Assembly: GCF_900177545.1 (NCBI RefSeq)
Contig: NZ_FXBQ01000001.1
Coordinates: forward strand, 310,001 to 374,000
Reading direction: 5' to 3'
Origin: Maritimibacter sp. HL-12
GTDB taxonomy: Bacteria; Pseudomonadota; Alphaproteobacteria; Rhodobacterales; Rhodobacteraceae
Length of the DNA stretch: 64,000 nucleotides
Below are positions 18,077 to 27,336 of the stretch, one piece after another. Position 1 is the stretch's first letter. Each line of letters opens with the position of its first letter. Both the position numbers and the translations under genes were made by a program. The notes below the pieces were generated by a model. That model made no database searches. It saw only the letters and a list, made by a program, of their open reading frames with translations, and was not told the DNA's origin.

Positions 18077-18709
18077 CTACCGGGTGCCATACATCCGGTC
18101 GCCCGCGTCCCCGAGACCGGGCACGATATAGCCGTGGTCGTTGAGCCGCTCGTCGACCGCCGCGGTGACGATCGGCACATCCGGATGCGCCGTGCCCATC
18201 CGTTTCACCCCCTCGGGCGCGGCAAGCAGGCAGAGGAAGCGGATGTTCTTCGCGCCGGCCTTCTTCAAAAGGTCGATCGCGGCCACCGAGGAATTCCCGG
18301 TCGCCAGCATCGGGTCGACCACGATCACCAGCCGCTCACCGATTTCCTCGGGCACCTTGAAGTAGTATTGCACCGGCTCCAGCGTTTCCTCGTTGCGGTA
18401 AAGCCCGATGAACCCGACCCGAGCCGAGGGGATCAGCTCCAGCACCCCGTCGAGCAGCCCGTTGCCGGCCCGAAGGATCGAGACCAGAGCCATCTTCTTG
18501 CCGGCGAGCAGCGGCGCTTCCATTTCCTTCAGCGGTGTTTCCACCGTCGTCATCGTCATCGGCAACTCACGGGTGACCTCGTAGGCGAGCAGCAGGGAGA
18601 TCTCGCGCAAGAGTTGGCGGAACTCGGCGGTGGAGGTGTCCTTGCGCCGCATCAGGGTAAGCTTGTGCTGCACCAGCGGGTGTTGGACGATCTTCAGATG
18701 GTCGAGCAT
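18077..18709 (-). CDS. upp: Uracil phosphoribosyltransferase
   Basis: A 210-aa cytosolic enzyme making UMP from uracil and PRPP. The PRPP loop [12 protein letters not shown] and the uracil-binding end [17 protein letters not shown] are intact, with the standard length. Its ATG shares one base with the stop of the adenosine deaminase gene (TGATG), so the two are translationally coupled. It is the last gene of the nucleoside-salvage operon. Confidence 0.96.
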   Translation of the reverse strand: MLDHLKIVQHPLVQHKLTLMRRKDTSTAEFRQLLREISLLLAYEVTRELPMTMTTVETPLKEMEAPLLAGKKMALVSILRAGNGLLDGVLELIPSARVGFIGLYRNEETLEPVQYYFKVPEEIGERLVIVVDPMLATGNSSVAAIDLLKKAGAKNIRFLCLLAAPEGVKRMGTAHPDVPIVTAAVDERLNDHGYIVPGLGDAGDRMYGTR

Positions 18710-19692
18710 CAGGGGGTCTCCAGCCGTTGGGCAATCCGCGCGCGGGTGTCATCATCGCAGAACGCGGCCTCCAGCGCCACCCGGTTGAGCGCGGCAAAAT
18801 CAGCTTCGTCCCAGCCGAAGGCGCGCGAAAGCTCCTCGTATTCGCGGGTCATGTCGGTGTGGAAGAAGGGCGGGTCGTCGGTCGAAACGGTGACGTTCAC
18901 CCCTGCGTCGCGCAGCCGCGCGATCGGGTGATCGGCATAGGACGGGTAGAGCCCGAGACCGACGTTGGAGCCGGGGCAGACTTCGAGCACGGTGCCGCGC
19001 GCGGCGAGCTCGATCACCAGTGTCGGGTCTTCGATCGCGCGCACGCCGTGGCCGATCCGCTCGACGCGCAGATGGTCCAGCACATCGCGCACCGAGGCTG
19101 GCCCGCCCCATTCGCCGGCATGGGCGGTGAGCCGCAGCCCGGCTTCGCGCGCCATGTCGAAGGCATAGGCGAAATCGGCGGCCTCGCCGGCGTTCTCGTC
19201 GCCCGCGAGACCGAAGCCGGTGACGAAACCGCCCGCGGTATCGCGCGCGCAGGCGGCCACTTCGCGCGCCGCCTCGGGGCCGAAATGGCGGATCGCGGTG
19301 ACGATCCCGCGCATCGTGATGCCAAGCTCCTCGGCCGAAAGCGCCGCCTCCCACATCGCGTGGAAGTATTCCCGCCAGGCCCCGGGATCGCGCCCGCCGC
19401 AGAAATCGGGCGAAAGGAAGCTTTCGAGGTAGACCACCCCCGCCTCCGCCGCCTCGCCGAGCACGATGGCGGTGAGCAGGGCGTAGTCGTCGGGGGTCTG
19501 GAACGGCTTGGTCGCCGCCTCGTAGACATCGAGGAAGCGCAGGAAACTGTCGTATTGATAGGCCCCGTTGGCGTCGAACATGCCCGACACGTCAAGGCCC
19601 TTGGCCCCTGCCATGTCACGCACGAAGGCCGGTGGCGCGGCACCTTCGAGGTGGTGGTGCAACTCGATCTTGGGAAGCGACTTGAAACTCAC
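18709..19692 (-). CDS. add: Adenosine deaminase family protein
   Basis: A 327-aa metal-dependent deaminase. The zinc ligands are visible as HHHLEG (12-17), the later HAGE motif and STDDPPFF, all intact. It converts adenosine to inosine (adenine specificity is possible in relatives). The start codon is GTG (complement of 19690-19692), with AAGGA ten bases further up. It overlaps upp by one base and is 104 bases from deoB, in the same direction, consistent with nucleoside salvage. Confidence 0.9.
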   Translation of the reverse strand: MSFKSLPKIELHHHLEGAAPPAFVRDMAGAKGLDVSGMFDANGAYQYDSFLRFLDVYEAATKPFQTPDDYALLTAIVLGEAAEAGVVYLESFLSPDFCGGRDPGAWREYFHAMWEAALSAEELGITMRGIVTAIRHFGPEAAREVAACARDTAGGFVTGFGLAGDENAGEAADFAYAFDMAREAGLRLTAHAGEWGGPASVRDVLDHLRVERIGHGVRAIEDPTLVIELAARGTVLEVCPGSNVGLGLYPSYADHPIARLRDAGVNVTVSTDDPPFFHTDMTREYEELSRAFGWDEADFAALNRVALEAAFCDDDTRARIAQRLETP

Positions 19693-19796
19693 GGGGGATG
19701 TTTCCTTTCAACACGGAATTTGCAGGGCGGGGGCATGCGGCGCGCGCCGAAAACCCGGACCGGCGCGTGCCGGGTCACCCTGCCCCGGACGGTTTT

Positions 19797-21011
19797 TCAC
19801 AGGAAACTCCGTCCTGCGCCGCGCTCGGGCAGACCGAGATGCGCCGCCACGCTCGCGCCGATATCGGCAAAACCCACCTGGCCGATCCCGCGCGCGCCGA
19901 CGCCCCAGCCCAGAACCGGCACCCGCTCGCGGGTGTGGTCGGTGCCGGTCCAGGTCGGATCGTTGCCGTGATCGGCGGTGAAGATCGCGAGATCGCCTGC
20001 ACGCAGGCTGGCGAGAAAGCGCGGAAGCTGGGCATCGAACCATTCGAGATGCGCGGCGTAGCCCGCCACGTCGCGCCGGTGGCCGAATTTCGCGTCGAAC
20101 TCGACGAGGTTGGCGAAGGTCAGGCTGCCCTCCTCCGCGCCATCGCCCCAGCCGATCAGCGCCTCCATAAGATCGGCGTCGGCACCGTGTATGCCGTTGT
20201 CCATCCCGCGATGGGCAAAGATGTCGTCGATCTTGCCCACCGCGTTGACGCTGCGGCCCGCCGCCTGCGCCCAGTCCAGCAGCGTGTCTCCGGGGGGTTC
20301 CAGCGCGAAATCGCGGCGGTTGGTGGTGCGGCTGAACCCGGTCTCGGCCCTGCCAACGAAAGGCCGCGCGATCACCCGCCCGACCCGCATCGCGTGCAGC
20401 ATTGGCGCAACCGCCTCGCAAAGGGCATAGAGCCGGTCCAGCCCGAAGCTTTCCTCGTGGGCCGCGATCTGGAGCACGCTGTCGGCGGAGGTGTAGACGA
20501 TCGGCCAGCCGGTCGCGACATGCTCGGCCCCAAGCTCGTCGAGGATCACCGTGCCGGAGGCGTGCCTGTTGCCGAGGATGCCGCCGGCGCCCGCGGCCTC
20601 GATCAGCCTTTGCGTCACCTCTTCGGGAAAGGTCGGTTCGGTTTTCGGAAAATAGGTCCAGTCCCAAGGCACCGGCAGGCCGGCGATCTCCCAGTGGCCC
20701 GAGGGCGTATCCTTGCCCCGGCTCACCTCGGTGGCCGCGCCCCAGAGGCCGGACGGCGTCGCCCCCAGTCCCGGCGCGCGCAGCCCGCTCGCCAGTTCCA
20801 GCGCCGCGCCGAGGCCAAGCCCGTCGAGGTTGGGCAACGTGAGCGGGCCCGCGCGCCCGGCCCCGTCTGCCCGGCCCTCGGCGCAAGCCTCGGCGATATG
20901 GCCAAGGGTGTTGGCGCCGGTGTCGGGCGTGCCATCGTTGAAATAGGCGTCGGCATCGGGGGCACCGCCGATCCCGACCGAATCGAGCACCACGAGGAAG
21001 GCGCGGGTCAT
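19797..21011 (-). CDS. deoB: Phosphopentomutase
   Basis: A 404-aa metalloenzyme interconverting (deoxy)ribose 1- and 5-phosphate. The N-terminal metal site [19 protein letters not shown], the phospho-acceptor region [10 protein letters not shown], and the C-terminal metal site [18 protein letters not shown] are all present, and the length is standard. The start is three bases from the cytidine deaminase stop. It feeds pentose phosphates released from nucleosides into central metabolism. Confidence 0.96.
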   Translation of the reverse strand: MTRAFLVVLDSVGIGGAPDADAYFNDGTPDTGANTLGHIAEACAEGRADGAGRAGPLTLPNLDGLGLGAALELASGLRAPGLGATPSGLWGAATEVSRGKDTPSGHWEIAGLPVPWDWTYFPKTEPTFPEEVTQRLIEAAGAGGILGNRHASGTVILDELGAEHVATGWPIVYTSADSVLQIAAHEESFGLDRLYALCEAVAPMLHAMRVGRVIARPFVGRAETGFSRTTNRRDFALEPPGDTLLDWAQAAGRSVNAVGKIDDIFAHRGMDNGIHGADADLMEALIGWGDGAEEGSLTFANLVEFDAKFGHRRDVAGYAAHLEWFDAQLPRFLASLRAGDLAIFTADHGNDPTWTGTDHTRERVPVLGWGVGARGIGQVGFADIGASVAAHLGLPERGAGRSFL

Positions 21012-21014
21012 CGC

Positions 21015-21404
21015 TCAGCCCTCCATCTGCGCCTTGGCGAAGGCATGCGGCAGGAGCGCCTCGATCGTCATCACCCGTTCGTCGCCTTGCAGGTTGGCCA
21101 TGGTCACCTGTGTGCCCGGGGGCGCAAACTCGGCCAGCTTCTGGCGGCAGCCGCCGCAGGGCGTGACGGGTTCGGGCGCATCCCCGACCACGGCCACCTC
21201 CGCGATGCGGGTTTCGCCAGCCGCCACCATCGCGGCAATCGCCCCGGCCTCGGCACAGGTGCCCTCCGGGTATGCCGCGTTCTCGACGTTCACCCCGGTG
21301 AAGACCGCGCCCGAGGCACTGCGGATCGCCGCGCCCACCTTGAAGCCGGAATAGGGCGCGTGGGCGTGCACGCGCACCGCCTTGGCATCATCGAGCAGGG
21401 ACAT
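21015..21404 (-). CDS. cdd: Cytidine deaminase
   Basis: A 129-aa zinc enzyme converting (deoxy)cytidine to (deoxy)uridine. The zinc/proton-shuttle motif is CAE (50-52) and the PCGGC motif is at 82-86. The start MSLLDDAKAV has a strong GGAGGTGG seven bases upstream, which excludes the longer frame. It leads the leftward operon cdd-deoB-add-upp. A pyrimidine phosphorylase (deoA), often found in such operons, is not present here. Confidence 0.95.
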   Translation of the reverse strand: MSLLDDAKAVRVHAHAPYSGFKVGAAIRSASGAVFTGVNVENAAYPEGTCAEAGAIAAMVAAGETRIAEVAVVGDAPEPVTPCGGCRQKLAEFAPPGTQVTMANLQGDERVMTIEALLPHAFAKAQMEG

Positions 21405-21475
21405 CGCCACCTCCGTTTTGACCAACTGGTTCGAGCCTAGTCCGGCCGCGTCCGGGTGCAAGGCAAAACCGCGGC

Positions 21476-22726
21476 TCAGAGCCCGGTGTCGGGGTTTTCG
21501 CCCGGCGCGGGTTCGGTCGGATCGGCGGTAAGATCGGTCGGCAGCGCCTCGCCTTCCCCGAGCAGGATCACCGCGTCATCGTCGCCAAGCCAGACGCTGC
21601 CGGGGACGGGCATCCGGTCCGGCTCAGGCTCGTTGACCGCCTCCGGTGCACGCGCCTCGTCGGCCGGCGGCGGCGGGGCGTCGGGTTCGGTCGGTGCCGC
21701 CTGCGGTTCGGACCCGGACCCGCTGCCCATACCCTCCGGCGCGGCCTCGTCCACCGGGGCGGGCGCAGGCTCGTCCGTGCCAGCCTCCGCATCCTGCGCC
21801 GCCATCGCGGCTTCCGCCGCCTCGCCGCCCAACTCCTCCAGCAGCGCGAAATTGTCGCCGGTGATGTCGAACACCTTGCGGCAAGCCTCGAAGCCGTAGA
21901 GGCCACAGGCGGTGCCGTGCAGATCGAGCGCCAGTCGCCCGCCGGGCAGCGCGGCATAATTCCGGATCACGCCGTCGAACAACCGCTTGTAGGCATCGCC
22001 GCGCGCGAGGAAGAAGCCCACCGTGCAGCCGCCCGAGCCACAGTAGAGCGAGGCCATTTCCGAGCAGACCGCGGCGGCATAGTCGATCACCACGTCCTCG
22101 ACCCCGTCGCCGTCAAGATCCTCGCGCCGCTCGAAGCTCTGTTCCATTGCCACCGTTCCGCCGATCGCGGCGCATTCGGTCACGATCTGGTCGAGCACCA
22201 CCGACGCCGGATCGTTCAGCGGCACCTCGGGCATCGGGCAGGTTGCAAGCACCGCGCCAAGCGCCCGGCCTGAGCCGCGCAACGACATCTCGACCGTTTG
22301 CGCGCCATCGGGATAGTCCAGCGACACTTCGGCCCGGATGCCCTCGCGCAACCGGGTGACGAGGCCGCGATGCAGGCGCGGATCGAACGGCGCGGTGAGC
22401 GATATGTGGTCCTCCGCCGGGGCGCGGGAAAACCCGAGCAGCCCCGCCGCCCGCCCATCGACGCTCAACTCCACGTCGAGCGCATCCGGCGCATCGCCTC
22501 CGACGATGTTGATCTCGAAGCGCAACGGGGCATCGTCGGTGCAGCCGAGCCGGAAGCAGAACAGGTTGCCGGTTTCGGCATCGTCCAGCGGGCAGACATA
22601 GGCCCCCGCGCCGCCGGCACCCTCCTGGTCGGTGTTGCCCCAGTCCTGCGCCGCGAGCGGTGTGGCGAAAGCCACGAGCGCGAAAACAAGGGCAAGGCAA
22701 TACCTGACGGGCGCGAAAATGTTCAT
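21476..22726 (-). CDS. Secreted protein with Cys-rich domain and acidic tail, unknown function
   Basis: A 416-aa exported protein not recognised as a named family. The start MNIFAPVRYCLALVFALVAF gives a signal peptide to about residue 25; it has GAGGACAG in front, better than the ATG four codons earlier. The middle (about 30-290) contains paired cysteines (VCPLDD, FCFRLGC, CSEMASLYCGSGGC, CGLYGFEAC) and a calcium-like loop DLDGDGVEDVV. The last 120 residues are acidic and rich in Pro, Ala and Glu. It is divergent from prpE with 281 bases between. Confidence 0.7.
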   Translation of the reverse strand: MNIFAPVRYCLALVFALVAFATPLAAQDWGNTDQEGAGGAGAYVCPLDDAETGNLFCFRLGCTDDAPLRFEINIVGGDAPDALDVELSVDGRAAGLLGFSRAPAEDHISLTAPFDPRLHRGLVTRLREGIRAEVSLDYPDGAQTVEMSLRGSGRALGAVLATCPMPEVPLNDPASVVLDQIVTECAAIGGTVAMEQSFERREDLDGDGVEDVVIDYAAAVCSEMASLYCGSGGCTVGFFLARGDAYKRLFDGVIRNYAALPGGRLALDLHGTACGLYGFEACRKVFDITGDNFALLEELGGEAAEAAMAAQDAEAGTDEPAPAPVDEAAPEGMGSGSGSEPQAAPTEPDAPPPPADEARAPEAVNEPEPDRMPVPGSVWLGDDDAVILLGEGEALPTDLTADPTEPAPGENPDTGL

Positions 22727-22802
22727 GGCTGTCCTCATACTGGGCGGAAGGTTGCCCGCCCGACCCCCTGCGCGCAAGCCCCCGAGAGCGATTCCCCCGT
22801 GG

Positions 22803-22914
22803 TTTGCAATCTCCCCGGCTGTAGTTTGCAAAATCGGGCAGCTTTGCGAAAGACCTGCATATCGAGGGGCAGTTTGCAAAAATTTGCAAGGCTGGGCCGG
22901 GCAGATCCTGCAAA
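22803..22914. promoter_or_regulatory. TTTGCAAA operator cluster upstream of prpE (PccR/ScfR-type)
   Basis: Within 112 bases there are two exact TTTGCAAA palindromes (22825-22832 and 22873-22880), three near copies (TTTGCAAT 22803-22810, TTTGCGAA 22843-22850, TTTGCAAG 22883-22890), and a half site TGCAAA (22909-22914). From the literature as I recall it, the short-chain-acyl-CoA regulator PccR of Rhodobacter sphaeroides binds paired TTTGCAAA sites at propionate genes. The position ahead of a propionyl-CoA synthetase gene fits. The regulator itself is not in the window. Confidence 0.7.
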
Positions 22915-23007
22915 TACCTGCGGGAAAATGCCTCGCCCCGCGGCAAGGAACTTGCCCCACGCCGTCCGGCTCCGTAACAAAACCCAACGACCGAGGAGGA
23001 GGACGAC

Positions 23008-24897
23008 ATGGGCTACAAAGAGGTATACGCGGGCTGGCAGGCCGATCCGGAGAAGTTCTGGATGGACGCCGCCAAGGCCATCGACTGGGACAAGATGCCC
23101 TCGAAGGCGCTGTTCGACGAGAACGCCCCGCTTTACGAATGGTACTCCGACGGCCTGGTCAATACCTGCTGGAACGCCGTCGACCGCCATGTCGAGGCCG
23201 GGCGCGGCGATCAACCGGCGATCATCCACGACAGCCCGATCACCGGGCGCAAGCAGGTGATCACCTACAGCGAACTGCGCGACCGCGTCGCCCGCTTCGC
23301 CGGCGGGCTCGCCGCGCGCGGGATCGTGAAGGGCGACCGGGTGATCATCTACATGCCGATGGTGCCCGAGGCGCTGATCGCGATGCTCGCGGTCACCCGG
23401 ATCGGCGCGATCCACTCGGTGGTCTTCGGCGGTTTCGCCGCCCACGAACTGGCGGTGCGCATCGACGATGCGGGGCCCAAGGCGATCATCGCCGCCAGCG
23501 CCGGGATCGAGCCCAACCGCGTGGTGCCCTACAAGCCCCTGCTCGACAGCGCGATCGACCAGGCGAAGATCAAGCCCGAGGTCTGCGTGATCCTCCAGCG
23601 CGCGGAAAGGCCCGCCGACATGGCCGCGGGGCGCGACGTGGACTGGGCCGAGGTCGAGGCATCGGAGCCGGTCGATTGCCTGCCGGTCGAGGGCAACCAC
23701 CCGGCCTATATCCTCTATACCTCCGGCACCACCGGCCAGCCCAAGGGCGTGATCCGTCACACCGCAGGCCACCTCGTGGCGCTGAACTGGACGATGAAGA
23801 ACATCTACAACGTCGATCCCGGCGACGTGTTCTGGGCCGCGTCCGACGTCGGCTGGGTCGTCGGCCATTCCTACATCTGCTACGCGCCGCTGATCCACGG
23901 CAACACCACCATCGTGTTCGAGGGCAAGCCCGTGGGCACGCCCGATGCGGGCACCTTCTGGCGGGTGATCTCGGAGCACGGGGTAAAAAGTTTTTTCACC
24001 GCCCCCACCGCCTTCCGCGCGGTCAAGCGCGAAGACCCGAAGGGCGCGTTCGTGACGAAATACGATCTCTCCTGCCTCAAACAGGTCTACCTCGCCGGCG
24101 AGCGCGCCGATCCCGACACCATCACCTGGGCGCAGGATCACCTCAAGGTGCCGGTGATCGACCATTGGTGGCAGACCGAAACCGGCTATGCCATCGCCGC
24201 CAACCCGATGGGGATCGAACCCCTGCCGGTCAAGCTCGGCAGCCCCTCGGTGCCGATGCCCGGCTACGATGTGCACATTCTGGACGAAGGCGGGCACGAG
24301 GTGGCCGCGGGCGAGCTTGGTGCGATCGCGATCAAGTTGCCGCTGCCGCCGGGCACGCTGCCGAACCTGTGGAACGCCGAAGCGCGCTTCCGCAAATCCT
24401 ACCTCAACACCTTCCCCGGCTACTACGAGACCGGCGATGCGGGCTACAAGGACGAGGACGGCTATCTCTACATCATGGCGCGCACCGATGACGTGATCAA
24501 CGTCGCCGGGCACCGGCTGAGCACCGGCGGCATGGAGGAGGTTCTGGCCTCTCACCCGGACGTGGCCGAATGTGCGGTGATCGGCGTGAGCGACGAGCTC
24601 AAGGGCCAGTTGCCGCTCGGCTTCCTCTGCCTCAACGCAGGCTGCGACCGCGACCACAAGGAGGTGGTGGCCGAATGCGTCAAGCTGGTGCGCGACCAGA
24701 TCGGCCCGGTCGCCGCGTTCAAGCTTGCCGTGGTCGTCGATCGGCTGCCGAAAACCCGCTCGGGCAAGATCCTGCGCGGCACCATGGTGTCGATCGCCGA
24801 CGGCAAGGCGTTCAAGATGCCCGCCACCATCGACGACCCGGCGATTCTCGACGAAATCCGCGACGCGCTCGAAGGCCTGGGCTTCGCCAAAGGCTGA
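23008..24897 (+). CDS. prpE: Propionyl-CoA synthetase (short-chain acyl-CoA synthetase)
   Basis: A 629-aa AMP-forming ligase activating propionate (or another short acid) with CoA. The P-loop is YTSGTTGQPKGVIRHT, the WWQTETGY motif is intact, and the C-terminal acetylation-sensitive lysine is in PKTRSGKILRGT. Length and the N-terminal pattern (YAGWQADPEKFWMDAAKAID) fit PrpE better than Acs (about 650 aa). GAGGAGGA precedes the start. The upstream TTTGCAAA cluster supports a propionate role. The symbol is moderately sure; acetate activity is possible. Confidence 0.88.
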   Translation: MGYKEVYAGWQADPEKFWMDAAKAIDWDKMPSKALFDENAPLYEWYSDGLVNTCWNAVDRHVEAGRGDQPAIIHDSPITGRKQVITYSELRDRVARFAGGLAARGIVKGDRVIIYMPMVPEALIAMLAVTRIGAIHSVVFGGFAAHELAVRIDDAGPKAIIAASAGIEPNRVVPYKPLLDSAIDQAKIKPEVCVILQRAERPADMAAGRDVDWAEVEASEPVDCLPVEGNHPAYILYTSGTTGQPKGVIRHTAGHLVALNWTMKNIYNVDPGDVFWAASDVGWVVGHSYICYAPLIHGNTTIVFEGKPVGTPDAGTFWRVISEHGVKSFFTAPTAFRAVKREDPKGAFVTKYDLSCLKQVYLAGERADPDTITWAQDHLKVPVIDHWWQTETGYAIAANPMGIEPLPVKLGSPSVPMPGYDVHILDEGGHEVAAGELGAIAIKLPLPPGTLPNLWNAEARFRKSYLNTFPGYYETGDAGYKDEDGYLYIMARTDDVINVAGHRLSTGGMEEVLASHPDVAECAVIGVSDELKGQLPLGFLCLNAGCDRDHKEVVAECVKLVRDQIGPVAAFKLAVVVDRLPKTRSGKILRGTMVSIADGKAFKMPATIDDPAILDEIRDALEGLGFAKG

Positions 24898-25038
24898 ATG
24901 TTCGCAGTTGAGAAACAGTGTTTTTTTACCTTCGCCCGTCGGCGGGGTTGATATTGCCTTGTGAATGTCGGAGTTAGGCGCGCCTCAACTTTTACGTGTG
25001 AGGCTTGTTGTGAAGGTGTTACAGTAGGGGGTGTGGGT

Positions 25039-26400
25039 GTGAGTCAAGATATCGGTCACCGGCAAGCGCCGGTCGGCCCGGGCCAGTGGCCCGGTGTGTC
25101 TGTCATGGTGGTGTCCGATGTGAGGACTGCTCGCGCGTTGCCAGAAGATCCCTTTCGCCGCGCCGGGCTGGCGGTGCGGCGCTGCACCCGGCTTGACGAG
25201 GCCGAGGCCTTGTGCGCCGAATTGCGGCCTCGGCTGGCCTTCCTCCCGCTCACCGTGGACGGCGAACCGGCGTCGCGCCTTCTGCACCAGTGCCTTGCGC
25301 TCGCTCCAGCCCCCGTGGTGGTGGTGATCGCCTCGCACGACGAGATCAACGCCGCCGCCGAGGCGATGCGGGCGGGTGCCTTCGATTGCCTGTTTCTGCC
25401 GTTCTCACCCGGACGGCTGGAAAAAACCATCGCGTCCGCGATCAAGGCCATGCCGGGCCTCGACCCGACGGAACCGGTGCCCGTAGCGACCGCGAATGCC
25501 GCGCCGCCGTACCGCGCCGAAAACGCCGTGCTCGCCGCCTCGCAAGACCTGCGCGCCGTCCTCGCCCGGGCGCGCACGGTTGCCGCGTCGCAGGCCCCGG
25601 TGATCGTGACGGGGGAGGTCGGCACCGGCAAGAGCCTGTTTGCGCGCGAGATCCATGCCGCCTCACCGCGTGCCCGCATTCCGCCGGTCACGCTCGATGC
25701 GCCAACGCTCACCGCCGACCAGCTCGACGCGGCCACCCGGGGCAAGGCGGTGAACGGAACGCTGGTGATCGAAGAGATCTGCGATCTCCCGACCAAGCTG
25801 CAATCGCGCCTGCTCGCGCTGATCGACGAACATATCGGACAACCGGACGCGCCGCGCATCATCGCCACAACCCGCCACGATCCGCTGCGGGCAATACGCG
25901 AGGGGCACCTGCGCCCGGAACTCTATTACCGGCTCAACGTTGCCGCGCTCACCCTGCCGCCCCTGCGGGGGCGCGGCGATGATATCACCCTGATTGCCCG
26001 CACCCGGCTTGCCGAATTCGCCCGCGCAGAGGGGCGCGCGATCTCCGGCTTCGCCGACGCCGCGCTGGAGTTGATCAAGTCATATGACTGGCCCGGCAAC
26101 GCGCGCGAGCTGGTCAATCTCGTCTGGTCGCTGGTGCTTACCCAGCATGGCCCGCTGATCACCCCGGATATCCTGCCCGCGATGATCGCCGATCCGGCCC
26201 GGCACACCCCCGCCATGGGTCAGGGCGCGGAACCGGCCGGATTGGTCGGGCTTTCGCTGGCCGAGATCGAACGCCGGGTGATCGAGGCGACGATCCGGGC
26301 CGAGGGCGGTTCGGTGCCGCGCGCCGCGCGGGTGCTCGACGTCTCGCCGTCCACGATCTATCGCAAACGCGAGGCCTGGGAAACCGGCGCGGGCGGCTGA
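25039..26400 (+). CDS. NtrC-like regulator without GAFTGA loop and with degenerate receiver
   Basis: A 453-aa regulator with three regions. Residues 20-135 look like a receiver domain, but the phospho-Asp position is replaced (RLAFLPLTVD). An AAA+ domain has Walker A GEVGTGKS (192-199) and a Walker B-like strand TLVIEEICDLP (241-251); the sigma-54-contacting GAFTGA loop is missing between 225 and 240. A Fis-type HTH lies at about 424-446 (SVPRAARVLDVSPSTIYRKR). Without GAFTGA it should not remodel sigma-54 holoenzyme, as in TyrR-like or R. capsulatus NtrC-like proteins. I prefer the GTG at 25039 (AGGGGGTG upstream); the frame is open from a GTG at 24961. Confidence 0.8.
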   Translation: MSQDIGHRQAPVGPGQWPGVSVMVVSDVRTARALPEDPFRRAGLAVRRCTRLDEAEALCAELRPRLAFLPLTVDGEPASRLLHQCLALAPAPVVVVIASHDEINAAAEAMRAGAFDCLFLPFSPGRLEKTIASAIKAMPGLDPTEPVPVATANAAPPYRAENAVLAASQDLRAVLARARTVAASQAPVIVTGEVGTGKSLFAREIHAASPRARIPPVTLDAPTLTADQLDAATRGKAVNGTLVIEEICDLPTKLQSRLLALIDEHIGQPDAPRIIATTRHDPLRAIREGHLRPELYYRLNVAALTLPPLRGRGDDITLIARTRLAEFARAEGRAISGFADAALELIKSYDWPGNARELVNLVWSLVLTQHGPLITPDILPAMIADPARHTPAMGQGAEPAGLVGLSLAEIERRVIEATIRAEGGSVPRAARVLDVSPSTIYRKREAWETGAGG

Positions 26401-26412
26401 CCCCTGCCCGCC

Positions 26413-27174
26413 TCAGATGAATTGCTCACGGATCAGCCGTTCCTCAAGCCCGTGGCCCGGGTCGAACAGCACCCGGTGCTCGATATCGGCCGCGGTCTCG
26501 ATCTCGACCGAGAGCACGTTGCCCGCCGGCCGCCCGTCGGCGTCGGCCATCACCGGGCGTTTGTCGGGTTCCAGCACCTCGATCCGCACCTTGGCACGCT
26601 TGGGCAGGAGCGCCCCGCGCCAGCGCCGGGGGCGATAGGCGGCGATCGGGGTCAGGGCGAGCACATCGGAGCCGATCGGCAGGATCGGCCCGTGGGCGGA
26701 ATAGTTGTAGGCGGTCGAGCCTGCGGGCGTCGCGACCAGGGCACCGTCGCAGGCCAGTTCCGCCATCCGGAGCCGTCCGTCGATGGTGATCGACAGTTTT
26801 GCCGCCTGGCTGCCGGCCCTGAGCAGCGCCACCTCGTTGATCGCCAGCGCCTCGCGCGCCTCGCCGTCAACGCAATCGGCGCGCATGCGCAGCGGGTTGA
26901 TCAACGCGATCTCCGCCGCCTCGACGCGCTCGATGAGCCCGTCACTGGCATATTCATTCATCAGGAAGCCGACGGTGCCGCGATTCATGCCGTAGACCGG
27001 CGCAGTCAGGTGTTGGCTGGCGTGCAGCGTATGCAGCATGAACCCGTCGCCGCCCAGCGCCACGATCACGTCGGCCTTTTCGATCGGCACGTCGTCGTAG
27101 CGCGCCACGAGCTCGGCGCGGCTGGTCTGCGCAAGCTCGGAGTTTGAGGCGGCGAAATGAAGCCTGGTGGCCAT
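26413..27174 (-). CDS. nadK: NAD kinase
   Basis: A 253-aa cytosolic enzyme phosphorylating NAD to NADP. The catalytic GGDG motif is at 41-44, the NE motif at INEVALLR, and the substrate loop [18 protein letters not shown] is intact. The length fits the short alphaproteobacterial NadK. It is read towards the NtrC-like gene, tail-to-tail, and divergent from glyA. Confidence 0.94.
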   Translation of the reverse strand: MATRLHFAASNSELAQTSRAELVARYDDVPIEKADVIVALGGDGFMLHTLHASQHLTAPVYGMNRGTVGFLMNEYASDGLIERVEAAEIALINPLRMRADCVDGEAREALAINEVALLRAGSQAAKLSITIDGRLRMAELACDGALVATPAGSTAYNYSAHGPILPIGSDVLALTPIAAYRPRRWRGALLPKRAKVRIEVLEPDKRPVMADADGRPAGNVLSVEIETAADIEHRVLFDPGHGLEERLIREQFI

Positions 27175-27336
27175 CGGCGTTTCCTCTCGCGGGGTTCAGG
27201 TTCCGAAAAGACCACAAGTTTCCCCGCTGCACCAGAGCCGTCGCAGGCTTCCCGCGCTGCGTCGCAAACGGGGCTTCCCGCGGGACGTGAATTCGCCTAG
27301 GAAACCGGACAACCCAAGCACCCACAGGAGGGCTTC

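Noticed and set aside
22803-22914. TTTGCAAA repeats as a possible CRISPR-like array
   Set aside because: The units are only 8 bases, unevenly spaced at 2-23 bases, and palindromic; they fit operator sites, not CRISPR repeats.
22735-24657. A 640-codon minus-strand frame opposite prpE
   Set aside because: It is the antisense of a well-defined synthetase and has no recognisable motifs or start signal.
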